From contig OZ020269.1 of assembly GCA_963971225.1 (NCBI GenBank), positions 96,851,540 to 96,915,539 on the forward strand: DNA of 64,000 nt. Reading direction: 5' to 3'. A program made the position numbers and the translations under genes. The notes under the pieces are model-generated. The model saw nothing but the letters and a program-made list of their open reading frames with translations, was not told the DNA's origin and made no database searches. Origin of the DNA: Melieria omissa (lineage: Eukaryota > Arthropoda > Insecta > Diptera > Ulidiidae). The first letter of the stretch is position 1; each line of letters opens with the position of its first letter. Below are positions 35,219 through 45,038 of the stretch, one piece after another.

Positions 35219-35361
35219 TTCAGAAAAATATTTCGGTGGGGTTTTAAAAAGTAATTCTTTAATATTTATAAAATGTCTTTTAATTTGTATGTAGATTTAT
35301 AGTCGAGCCAAATATTTCGGGGGAAGTTTCAACCCCCAACATCCCCCTGGATCCGCCAGTG
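35219..35361. mobile_element. hAT-like MITE, 143 bp, perfect 8-bp target duplication
   Basis: TCAAGAAC flanks the insert on both sides (35211-35218 and 35362-35369). Ends are CAGGCGCGGATTCAG and, from the right, CACTGGCGGATCCAG, with CCGAAATATTT/AAATATTTCGG just inside. Copy 1 of the surrounding repeat has the target once (TCGAGAAC, complement of about 511-518), giving an empty site. Confidence 0.85.
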
Positions 35362-35368
35362 TCAAGAA

Positions 35369-35680
35369 CCCATTAGCGCCCAATGTTCCCATTTGGGAAC
35401 ACTTATGTTACTTAAAAGAGCATATTATTCAAAGGCAGCAATATATCGAGCTTTCGATAAAATTTCGAATGCGAACATCGTGGGATGCATGTTCATTGCT
35501 TCGTTGAATTTCACAACATTCCGCTGTGCCCAATGATTCAATTTGGAGCAATATTAAAATGAAAATAACAAATATTTTTTTTACGTGTTTATATTCGAAC
35601 TTGTTTTTTAACAGAAATTCAGGCCATTTCTTTCAGAAAATTAGGTCGAAAGTCGAAACAAAAAATTGGGCACTAATGGG
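35369..35680. mobile_element. TTAA-type MITE, 312 bp, left TTAA lost
   Basis: Ends are CCCATTAGCGCCCAAT and, from the right, CCCATTAGTGCCCAAT. TTAA follows at 35681-35684. The left has AGAA instead of TTAA. Copy 1 of the host repeat shows the target as CCCATTATTAAG. A deletion between the target's CCCATTA and the element's own CCCATTA would therefore remove the left TTAA. The palindrome GTTCCCATTTGGGAAC lies at 35385-35400, 16 bp inside. No coding potential. Confidence 0.72.
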
Positions 35681-35684
35681 TTAA

Positions 35685-36420
35685 GGGGTTATATATCTTT
35701 TTCTGTAGGGAAATACAGAGTTTTAATTTTTTTTTTTAAACATGTTACCATAGTTTTATTCAAATGCAATACAAAGTTTATAAAAGTACATGTCCTTATG
35801 TGAATTTGTATAAAATTTCAAGCGAAAATTCGAAAAATTGGGGAAGTTACAGTCCTTGCCGCAGAACTCCTTTTGTTAGCAGTGGTTGACGGTGAGCATG
35901 AAATCGAGGTAACGGCTCAGCTAAAAAAAAAAAAAAAACAAGGCCACGTTAGTACATAGTGTTACCTTGTTCGTGAACGAAGGATTTTACAAAAAAAAAA
36001 TTTTTACAGTTACAGTGCTATTTTTCCCAAAAATGTCGATTTTTTAAGGTAAAAAAATTGAGTTTTTTGCCAAAAAAAAATAGAAGAATTTGTCGAAAAA
36101 AAAATTCCTTCGTTCACGAATTAGCTATTGTATGTACAAACAACCCCTCAAAATTTCAAATTGATCGATGTAGTGGTTAGCGGGATATCGTGCTCACCGC
36201 GATGGCATTTTTCAAAAAACATCATTTGGAGAAAATCACGTTTAAAGTTTGAGTTGAATACTTGAGTTCCGGAAACTGCGCGCTATGAACGGCCGTATCT
36301 TAGGCTCTAGTGCCCCGATCTCGATGAAATTTTGCAGAAAAATTGTTAAAAGTATATACTTCAAAAAGAAGTCATAAAAATTTTTTTCGATTTTTGAGCC
36401 ACAAAAAGGTATATAACCCC
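35685..36420. mobile_element. TTAA-flanked element with GGGGTTATATA ends, 736 bp
   Basis: Flanked by TTAA at 35681-35684 and 36421-36424. Ends are GGGGTTATATATCTTTTT and, from the right, GGGGTTATATACCTTTTT. Copy 1 of the host repeat has a single TTAA at this position (complement of about 480-483). The inside is A/T-run-rich with no coding frame. The target suggests piggyBac-like mobilisation, but the GGGG start and the absence of a near-terminal palindrome set it apart from the other TTAA elements here. Confidence 0.78.
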
Positions 36421-36499
36421 TTAAGAATCCCCATACAACACTAAATCATGTCTAATGTTCAGTGTGACCATATGGTCACCCTGGCGATAATGGGTTAAC

Positions 36500-37840
36500 C
36501 CAAGTCAATAATAATGCTTAATTTTATAAGAAAAAATATCAAAAATATTATTTAAACTACTAAACCCATTTCTTGTAAAAAACTGTCAACTATTTTCACT
36601 TCATTGCACTTCAAAAGTTTGTGAAGCATACACCATGGCGCAACTATTTCCTCAGCTCCTTCTGCTCTCAGTCCACTTGCAAATTTTTCACTCCACCATA
36701 GTAAATGTGCTCTATGCCATATAGAATTTCTTCCGCTTGCAGCTTGCAATAAACCACAGCACTTCTTCTTCTTCCTCGCCGCACTGACACCGCACAATCA
36801 ACCAAATCAACCAGGCCACTCGAAACATTCGAAATGAACGAAGTTGAAATTTTATTTCTGAAACAAAAGTAATTCCAAAGAAAATAATTTCCTATATTTG
36901 ATTTACAGTCTCAGTCGGTTACGGCAGCGCCAGCGCCACTTGCCAGGCAAAAGGATAATCAAGACACAACAAGAGCAGACAACTCAAACCTCAACTCGAG
37001 CTCGAAGCCGCTGCCGCTGTGGCATTGGGCGAGCAACGAGCAAATTCCTGATACAGCAATAATAATTTTTGCTGCATTTTTGTTTATATGAAATAAAGCA
37101 TAATTGCGCAAAAGTCGGACGAGCGGGCAAAGTAAAACCGCAACTGGAAATGAGTGGGTCGCAGCACATTGCACACTTGAGGCAGAACCAGAAACTGCCG
37201 CACCGTCGTGCGATGGGCGGCCAAAGGATATCTTATGTACTAATTCCATAGAAAACGGGCCAAGCATAAAGCGGTCAACGAGTGACCAAACAATGACCAG
37301 CACAAATAAAATGAATTATACTGAAAATTCTTCTTCGAAATGTAAGACGAAAGTCGAGCATAAAGGAATTTCCTTAGTTGTTTGTTATATTATGATTGTA
37401 TATGAAGTATGGCGAATATATTGAAACCATAATAAAGAAAAGGAATTAAGAAAATGCTAAGCAAATTAAAAGTCCTAGTTGTGAGTAGTGAAATGTGTAG
37501 AGTTTGAATTAAATGAAAATTCTTAGAGTTATGTCATGAATGATTTTTAGAGAATGGTTGGTGGGGGGGGGGGGGGGAAAGGATTACTTATTATGAATAG
37601 GATTATTTAAAGAGTTTAGTAGTAGTCTACGGACTTAAGATTTACAGGCACACTACAGCAGTATAGCAACAAGGCATGAATATTCGTTATCCAGTTGAAG
37701 ATATGCGAGGATAAATTATCTCTCCCAGGATTTCGTATGGCTAGCAGAGCTCTGAGGGATATTCTATACTTTTTTTAGTAATGTAAATGTCAATACTTAC
37801 ACTCATCGATTTAGACAACCCGGCACAAAAAAGTTCCTGG
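36500..37840. other. No gene recognised
   Basis: The stretch 36900-37310 is GC-richer, with overlapping frames on both strands. A poly-G run lies at 37563-37577. No domain or element termini recognised. Confidence 0.45.
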
Positions 37841-37847
37841 TTGGTGT

Positions 37848-38372
37848 TAGAGCTGTACAATCGAGCTATCGATACTATCGATAGTACTATCAATAGTATC
37901 GATGGTTTATTGTGACGCCACTATCGATAGTTGTTGGGCGCTATTGATTCTATTGATTTTTGTGATGTGACGACAATGCCTCCAGAATATTCTATGCTGG
38001 CAGTGTTCCCATAGATACAACGCCGTGATATTTATTCAAATATTTTGGTACGAGTAGAATTTCAAATTTGAAATTCAAGTATGCAATATTTAATAAAACA
38101 GCCATTCAAGTTGGCTAGGTTCAAACTGCATCGGTGATACCGTGAATTCGAGTAACTGAAGCTTGACTGTGTAAGAAATAATTCAACATTTTTATGTTTT
38201 TTGGTGAATATGTAGAAACTGCTACTGACTTTGAATTGGATTTTTAAGTACAATGACCGGATGTAAAACTGGGTACACCGTAGTATATGTTTATACATAT
38301 ATGAATCGATATTTTTCACTCAAACTATTGAAAATATCGAATGGGCCAAATATCGATAATTTCCCAGCTCTA
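37848..38372. mobile_element. Non-autonomous hAT element with ATCGATA subterminal repeats, 525 bp
   Basis: GTTGGTGT is repeated exactly at 37840-37847 and 38373-38380, an 8-bp target duplication. Ends are TAGAGCTGTACAATC and, from the right, TAGAGCTGGGAAATTATCG. The left end holds four ATCGAT cores within about 80 bp (37868-37930, several as TATCGATA), and the right end has ATCGATA near 38304 and 38351. In flies TATCGATA is the DRE core bound by DREF and overlaps BEAF-32 sites. Here it may simply be the transposase-binding repeat. No transposase coding remains. Confidence 0.85.
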
Positions 38373-38639
38373 GTTGGTGTACCAACTGCTTTAAAATTTG
38401 TCTCAAACTGTCGTTGCTCCCTCAACATTGTTGAAACCAACTGGCTGGTTAACTTTTTTTTGGTTTCCGGATCACAGTTCAAAGAGGCATCGCAAGAACT
38501 ATGACTCCGATAATCTACAAAGACTGAAAACATAAATCAATGGGATATTCCTATGGCTGCCGGATCGAACATTTCTCAGGTGATTTAGTAAAAGTTCCAG
38601 CTTTGAAAAAAGTTTTTTCGGATCTCATGTACAACTGGT

Positions 38640-39460
38640 TTAACAAAGACAGCACCTTGACTTTATATAAGAATCCCAGTTAGAGCAATGTGCCTTCTCC
38701 TGGCTGTCATTGAGGGCACTCACAATAGGCAATAATGCCTCAGAATAAATTTACGGGTTTTCCTTACACGCCCTCTGAACCTAATCAAACCTAACACTAA
38801 TCTAAAGTTACAACTATATTCGTAATGGGGTTTGGACAGTGCATTTTGATTTTTGCTTTGTAGAAACCCAAAAGTTGACAACGTCACAAATCCTATCGTA
38901 TGGGGGATGCCCTCTGGTGGTTAATTTCTGAACCTTAATTAATTTTGTATGTTTTATACTCAAGAATGTTGAGTATAATGATCGCTGAATAAATCATTGA
39001 ATTCAGTTCAGTTGTTTCCGAAATACGATGTTTTCTCGCTGACTTAACTATTACATTTGCAAGTGGGAAGCCTTGCAGATGGCATAGAAAATGGCCAGTT
39101 TTGTATGGCAGCCCCCTTAAGACTTGGAGTTAGCGGGTAAGTACGTTTGGAAGAAACATTCGAAAAAGAAAATGAATGGATGTCGGTCATACATTTGATA
39201 CATCTGGGGGCAATCGGGGAGCAATGGGAGCCCATTTTATAAAAGTGACCATTTTGTATGGGAGCCCCATTAAGGGTTGGAGATAGGGGTGTGTATGTTT
39301 GAAATAAGTATCCAGTAAGGAAAACTAGAGTGGTCGGTCATAGATTTTAACCCTCTCAGTGCAACTTCTGGCCGGCTGTGGAGCAATTTGTCGAGTTTCC
39401 CAGCTTTTTTCTGAACTTTGACCTCGATGCGACGCCATTTAGGCCCACCCTGGCCCCAAA
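38640..39460 (+). mobile_element. Dispersed repeat, copy 3
   Basis: Matches copy 2 from GGTTTAACAAAGACAGC through GCAATGTGCCTTCTCCTGGC, AAAAGTTGACAACGTCAC, GATGCCCTCTGGTGGTTAAT and GGAGCCCCATTAAGGGTTGG. It matches copy 1 as far as CCCACCCTGGCCCCAAAATTG near 39460. It ends before the region where copy 2 accumulated insertions. Stops in every frame; I cannot assign a class. Confidence 0.72.
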
Positions 39461-39464
39461 ATTG

Positions 39465-41080
39465 TATTCATTAATTAATTTAATTTAATTTGTCTTAATT
39501 TTATTTGCCTTCTTGGCCATAAGTATGAACACAATTCTTCATAGTGCGTTCTTTTAAATTCTAGTTTCCTTTTAACTTTTCCTCGAGCACTTAGAACACA
39601 TCCTTCGAATGTATCCTTCGAATCCTTATTGCATTCATTCGCTCACTTAAAGTCTATCATTTCAAATGTAAACACTTAAGCAAAGCCAACGCAAGCAATT
39701 CAAAACAATTTGATATGTCTGCACATTTTGCGGAAAAACAAACCCAACCATTTAGCGAAAATATTTCAATTTATCGCACAATTAAAATATTTTTCATATC
39801 CTGTGCAAGTCATAAATTTTTCACCTTCGAGTGCGCGCCAACGTCTTTGCATCAGCGCCGGCAGCCGCAGCCGCCGAAATCCAAACTGAAAGACCAAGCA
39901 GTAAGCAGGCAAACCACTCAACGCCGAAAAGTTTCAGCAAAAAAAATACACAGAAATATTAAAAAAAAAGATCAGTATAAACCAGAAAAAAGCTAGCAAG
40001 AAGCCGACAAAATTATGAAATAAGTAAAAGCGCCTCTCCATGCATTAAAAACCTTTTAATTTGCTAAATCGCCTTAGCAGACAAGCCGACGACGAAGGAT
40101 ACACAGGATATCTGTGCGCCGGGTGTGCATGTGTAGGCAGAAATGTCTGCGAATCTAGCGAATTGCCAGCAGACGCCTACCGAAAATTCACTATACTCAC
40201 ACACACAGCCATACAGACTAGTACACACACACACACACGCAACGTGCGGCTCACAGTTATCCTTGCAGTGCATGCAGCATACAGAAATACTTGAAACTCA
40301 GTGCAAATACTCGAGGCAGCGCAACACCACACTTGCCCTCGACGAATCACCGACTCACCCAACTTCCATCGACCGCCACACACACTGTCGGTTGTCGCTG
40401 TTGCTGTCGGTGCTGCACAGCGCCAAGAAATCCTTTCGATTTGTGCCTAGGCCCACGTTCCAGCTTGAGGTAGGCAGGGCTAATTTTCACTTTGTTCCCA
40501 ACGAGGATTTCAATCGTGGATTTCAGTGTTGTTCTAGTTTTTTTTGGGGGGGAGCTACGAAAGAATTGAAATTTATTTTCGGCTGTCAGCATTGAGGTGA
40601 GGCAGCGCAAAAAAATTTTGTAATATTTGTGAGAAGTGAATTTCGAGGAGAATGGGCAAAAAAATCAGCATGAAACTGACGCCGTCGACGCTGCTCGAAA
40701 AGGTGCACTCAAGCAAACGAAATTATAACTTTTTTTTATTCATTTCTCATAAATTTTTGTTTTAATTTTTTTCTGTGTGAAGTGCGGCAGTCGGCGTCAG
40801 GAGCAGCGAAGACGACTGCACTTGATGAAATGATGTGATTACGTGTGCGGCGGCGGTGAAAAACAATGCCGAGGAAAAAATTATAAAATTATTTGCTGAC
40901 TTTCAGGCACACTCATCACCTATGTCTGAACACACACACACACGCGGACTTAAAAAGATTTGTATGTCCATAGAGGAGTTTACGGGGCTGGCACTGGCAA
41001 TGGGGCCAAGTTTTATATATGAAAGTTTTAGGAAGTTCAAAAGATTTTAAAAAGCTTAAATTATAGTTAAAACGATGAGT
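39465..41080. other. No gene recognised; CA-rich, GC-richer block
   Basis: The stretch 40060-40620 has CA runs (40219-40240) and a 150-codon frame at 40143-40595 that overlaps longer-than-average frames on the other strand and shows no domain. Poly-G lies at 40546-40553. The stretch 40770-40860 is GC-rich (GCGGCGGCGG). Could be regulatory or an untranslated exon, but nothing supports a specific call. Confidence 0.4.
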
Positions 41081-41083
41081 TGA

Positions 41084-41430
41084 GAATTATTCATAGATGA
41101 TAATTAGTTATCAGAGACCTTATATGTTATATCCTCGTTTGGCTTTCATTGACTTGGCGCTTATAAATGAAGACATTTATTTTTTATTTATCAAAATCTT
41201 AAAATCTGAATCTCAAAATGTTCATTTTAAATCTTAAACTTTTTGGAAGTTCACATGAATCTAAAATGTTTGGATTATACACAAAACTATGCTATGAGTT
41301 ATGAATTATTCAGAGATGGTAATCGGTTATCAGAGACTTTAACTCTTATATCCTTATTTGGTATTCATTGACTTGACCCTTCTAAATGAAGATATTTATT
41401 TATTATTTATCAAAATCTTAGGCAAACTTA
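41084..41430. repeat. Two-copy tandem duplication, ~219-bp offset
   Basis: GAATTATTCATAGATG... (41084) and GAATTATTCAGAGATGG... (41303) begin matching blocks. They share TTATCAGAGAC, TTCATTGACTTG and ATTTATCAAAATCTTA. Confidence 0.75.
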
Positions 41431-41562
41431 CAGCTCTGAGGCATCACTATGATTTTAAAGTCCTACCTATGTTATCTACCTTAAACATTTCAAAACACTC
41501 ACCAACCTTTTCAAAAACCAATTCGGATTTGTTGACAAATCGTAAAACAGGACACTGTATAT

Positions 41563-41703
41563 TGTCACGGACAGGGTGGCAACTCGGGAGGTTGCTACGG
41601 GGTAGTCGCGTAGGTGGGCACGTCGCCGGTGCACAATTACTTTTTAAACAAAATTGTTAACGACTTTTATTTATTAAAATGTGTTAATAAACCATCCTTG
41701 ACA
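41563..41703 (-). mobile_element. Short solo LTR, 141 bp
   Basis: On the minus strand the segment runs from TGTCAAGGATGG to CCGTGACA, with TG...CA ends extended as an inverted TGTCAMGG. ATAT flanks it on both sides (41559-41562 and 41704-41707), consistent with a 4-bp duplication. AATAAATAAAAG on the minus strand would serve as the polyadenylation signal. It is very short for an LTR, so a small TIR element with ATAT target is an alternative. Confidence 0.5.
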
Positions 41704-42272
41704 ATATTGACTTCAGACCTCTTGAACCTATACGGGAACTTCATATAAAAGATGTTGTCAAGAGTAGACATATTTCTTCTTATGCTGTAGAAGCTCGTCG
41801 AAGGTACTTCCAAGGATCTGTTAGCTATGTGAAATCTCTGATAAAAAAGCTGTGTTTATAAATAGTAAAAGTCATCCCTCTGACGTCTTTCTTCATTCTG
41901 GTGTTAAAGGCCCCAAAACACCCGAACATCTCTACGAAACGCTCATGAATATTTTGAAAATGTTCACACAGCAACGGCGCAAGAGTAAAATATTTCATAA
42001 AAATATTAATAATATGCTTAAGCAATTAAATATTTGCTTGCACTGCTAAAGTGTTCAACATTCGGACAGAGTTGTGGAGCAAATTAAAAAGTTTCATCTG
42101 TGCAAAACTTAATGCCTGCAAAAGATTAAGGATTTAATTTCAAGAATATGGCATAAGAGACAAACAAAAACTAAAGTACCAACTGAAAAAAATTAGGAAA
42201 GAGAAAAACAAAATAACAAATTTAAGAAGCAAAAAGATGAAGAAAAATAAAAATAAGCAGAAAGCAAGAAAA

Positions 42273-42385
42273 TTAACCCATTTCGTACCTTTGATTTGTT
42301 AAAGAATCATAGAAATTAGTCATGTTTGCAGTGTTTTTTATTACAATAGTCTTGTGTAATCTAAAGTTTATGTTTTTTTATTATA
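42273..42385 (+). repeat. TTAA-type repeat end, copy A (interrupted by Tc1)
   Basis: Starts TTAACCCATTTCGTACCTTT at 42273. It carries GATT-TG-TTAA-AG-AATC at 42293-42308, 16 bp inside the TTAA. It matches copy B at 44290 through TAATGTTTGCAGT and CTTGTGTAAT until the Tc1 insertion at 42386. Homology seems to resume after the Tc1 (CTACTGGCTTTCAAATAT near 44088 against CTATTGGCTTTTTATTTAT near 44407). Confidence 0.65.
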
Positions 42386-44077
42386 CAGTCCCTGTTCATC
42401 GAATTATGACCGATGAAAAATTTTCAAAATTTCTACTTTAATCATCGATAAAACAAAAACTAATCAAGTAAAAATAACAAATGAGGTATCAACTTATTCG
42501 TTGGAAAGTTTTGCACCAAGATATGTAAATTATAGTTTATAATTTCTAATATTTTATCTGTCCACCCTGAGCTTTTAGAACTGCCTCTATTCGTTGGGGC
42601 ATGCTATCAATGCAATTGGACATCATTGTTCTCAATTGGATATTATTTGGCCAAATATCTGTAATATTTTCTTTAAGAATCGCTACCGTGGGGTTTCTCC
42701 GACTATACACTTTGGATGTAAAGTATGCCCCGCACTTCTTTATCGGATTAAGATCGGGAGAATTGCCAGGCCACGCCAACACATCTAAGTTTATTGTATT
42801 AATAGCGGCGATGCTGTGTGGCAAGGAGCACCATTTTGCATGAAGATGTATTCCTCTTTGGGCTGCTGCAGGGTGTCGATATACGGCGCTAAAACACCTT
42901 GAAGTACGTTTATATATTGGGCAGAGCGCATTGTTCCTTTAACGAAATGTATTGGACAAGGACCTTCCGATGTAATGCAGCTCCAAACCATTACTGCTGG
43001 CTCATGTTTAATGCAGGGAACGATGCATTCGTCCGAATATCGTTCCACCTGCCTCCTTCTCACAAATTGCTTTTCTTCAGTAACCACTTCCAAGCGATAT
43101 ACAGCGCTAAAGATAACCTAAAAATGACAAGAATTTCGCAAAAAAGTGGTTAATAGGAATTATTGTTAAAAATCGCAGGAAAGATCACATTTAATGGATT
43201 TACCTTGGTCCAGTAGTTTTATCTGAATGCCTTATGCAACTGTGCCCAATATAACCGCCGCTGACGCATTACTTTGGTTAAATTTGGCTATTTCACTGGA
43301 CGCCTGCGTATCAACCCATATTCGTATAAGCGACGACGCACTGTCATCAGCAACACTGATACACCATAACCCTTTAGGTCTTCTAAAATGACCCTACATG
43401 GAGTATATCGGTTCTCCAAAGCTTTTTGCACGGTTCTACGGTCGGTTCTTTGTGTAGTTTTGCGAATACCGCGGAATTCTTCCTATTAGTTTTACAAACT
43501 GAAGGCAAGTCGTCAGTATTTCGGCTCTTTCTTGCAAGATTGACCACGGATGCTTTTGAAGATTGAAGTTTTTTGGCTATTTGAGAGTAGCTGCACTTGC
43601 CCTCCTTCACCAAAGCCACAATTTGAAAATTTGTTTTCCACTGTTAGGTCACGTTTTCTACCCATTTTGTTTAACAAGCCTTCAATAGATCCAACACGGA
43701 TTTTACATAGTATTAAACAAACATAATGATGATATATTTTACCTACTTACTTCTTAGTCTTTAATACGTAATTTCATAAATAATTTTTGTTTCTTATTTC
43801 TTTTTTTGTGTCACAATTTCCCTTTAAAACGAAGTTATGATGACACCAACAATTGGAAATTTTGACGATTTTTCCTAGTTGCCACGAGTTTACCGGCATT
43901 GACAGAGTTTTCATATACCATAATGAGTTTCCTTTAGCAGGATTTCAAAGAAAACTTTCCAATGAATAATTTGATACCTCATTTGTTATTTTTACTTGAT
44001 TGGTTCTTGTTCTATCGATGATGGAAGTAGAAATTTCGAAATTTTTTCATCGGTCATAATTCGATGAACAGGGACTG
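42386..44077 (-). mobile_element. Tc1-like transposon with 127-bp inverted repeats, 1,692 bp
   Basis: Ends CAGTCCCTGTTCATCGAATT are identical. The inverted repeats extend 127 bp (42386-42512 and 43951-44077) with about a dozen differences. TA flanks both ends (42384-42385 and 44078-44079). The size and single minus-strand transposase fit a full-length Tc1-like element of the long-inverted-repeat type. The coding region is broken (see transposase entry), so it is non-autonomous now. Confidence 0.93.
42546..43619 (-). pseudogene. Tc1-like transposase, catalytically dead and frameshifted
   Basis: Frames on the minus strand run from ALVKEGKCSYSQIAKKLQSS (43560-43619, first helix-turn-helix) through VMVWSCITSEG (about 42985) to SPDLNPIKKCGAYF and QRIEAVLKAQGG near 42553. 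All three catalytic positions are changed. The expected IFSDE box reads IFSAV (codon 43103-43105, D to A). MQDGAPCH reads MQNGAPCH (42833-42835, D to N). NPIEN reads NPIKK (42738-42740, E to K). At least two frameshifts separate the pieces. The family is DD34E Tc1-like by motif. Confidence 0.88.
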
Positions 44078-44289
44078 TACTTAGATCTACTGGCTTTCAA
44101 ATATAATACTTTTTTGTCATGCCACACCTTTCCTATTAAAGCGGGGCTGGCATTGAAAACAACCTCATATATAAATTTTTTGTTAATTCCTTAAGAATAC
44201 AAAACAATAACCAGATTTGTATAAAACCCACACAGAATGATTGAAAAAATTACACACATTTTGTTATTGATAAAATTTGTTTGGATCTG

Positions 44290-44748
44290 TTAACCCATTT
44301 CGTACCTTTGATTCATTAACGAATTATAGAAAAAAGTAATGTTTGCAGTTTTTTTTTAATACAATAAACTTGTGTAATCGAAAGTTTATATTTTTATATT
44401 ATTGGCTCTATTGGCTTTTTATTTATATATTTTTATATATTATAAAACACAAAACGAAAAAAATATAAAAATAATTGGTAATTGTACCAAAATTCTAACT
44501 ATATTTGAAAAAAATCCAAAAACAATTCTAAAAAAAAATTTGTGTAAAACATAATACGAAAAAAATATAAAAATATTTTGTGATTGTACCGAACTTTTAA
44601 CCTAACTAAACAAAAAATCGAACAAGAAATTAAAAAAAAAAATTTGTGAAAAAAACCAACAAAAATTTGATTTTTTATTCAGTTTTGAGTTTTACTGATT
44701 TTTTTGGTATAGTGTCTAAGTGGTATCTGTAGTATGGTATAATCCCAT
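44290..44748 (+). repeat. TTAA-type repeat, copy B
   Basis: Starts TTAACCCATTTCGTACCTTT and carries GATTCATTAACGAATT at 44310-44325, 16 bp inside. It matches copy A at 42273 for at least 110 bp. The rest to 44748 is very A/T-rich with a duplicated phrase (ACAAAACGAAAAAAATATAA near 44448 and an equivalent near 44550). The right end is uncertain; the TTAA at 44749 starts the next MITE. Confidence 0.6.
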
Positions 44749-44752
44749 TTAA

Positions 44753-45034
44753 CCCTCCGATGGGCAGTAAATAGTTACTACACATTTGCACTTTGTCGTC
44801 TGGCCAGACGAAAACTGGGCGAGGCTTCTGACAAAGGTAAAGCACAATGACAGATGACGTTAATTATGTTAATATGGTAGGCAACATATGTAAGTATATA
44901 TGTATATATACAAATTATGTTCATATATACTAACTTAGTTACCCACAAATACACTGCAATAGGGAGATGAATCCGTGAGTTTTTTATTTGTTTGAACCAT
45001 TTCGTCTGGCCAGACGACAAAGTCCATCCGAGGG
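44753..45034. mobile_element. TTAA-flanked MITE, 282 bp
   Basis: Flanked by TTAA at 44749-44752 and 45035-45038. Ends are CCCTCCGATGG and, from the right, CCCTCGGATGG. Both ends then share ACTTTGTCGTCTGGCCAGAC; the left has about 26 extra bases before it. The perfect palindrome CGTCTGGCCAGACG lies at 44797-44810 and 45003-45016; the right one is 18 bp from the end. Non-coding. Confidence 0.85.
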
Positions 45035-45038
45035 TTAA

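Larger units (their letters stand above)
34350..36494 (+). mobile_element. Dispersed repeat, copy 2, carrying three insertions
   Basis: Shares with copy 3 (38640-39460) the start GGTTTAACAAA and the phrase GCAATGTGCCTCCTCCTGGC. It also shares the GCCCTCTGGTGGT and GGTTGGAGATAGGG landmarks present in both copy 1 and copy 3. Near 35200 it reads GGAGCATCAAGAAC where copy 1 has GGAGCATCGAGAACCCATTA. A hAT MITE (35219-35361), a 312-bp TTAA MITE (35369-35680) and a 736-bp TTAA element (35685-36420) are inserted before the shared phrase CCATACAACACTAAATC (36431-36447). The end at 36494 has TTAA and a GTGACCATATGGTCAC palindrome. Confidence 0.72.

Noticed and set aside
40143..40595. 150-codon plus-strand frame, one of the longest outside repeats
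   Set aside because: Overlaps alternative frames on both strands, contains CA-repeat-derived HTHTH, no recognisable domain, signal or splice context.
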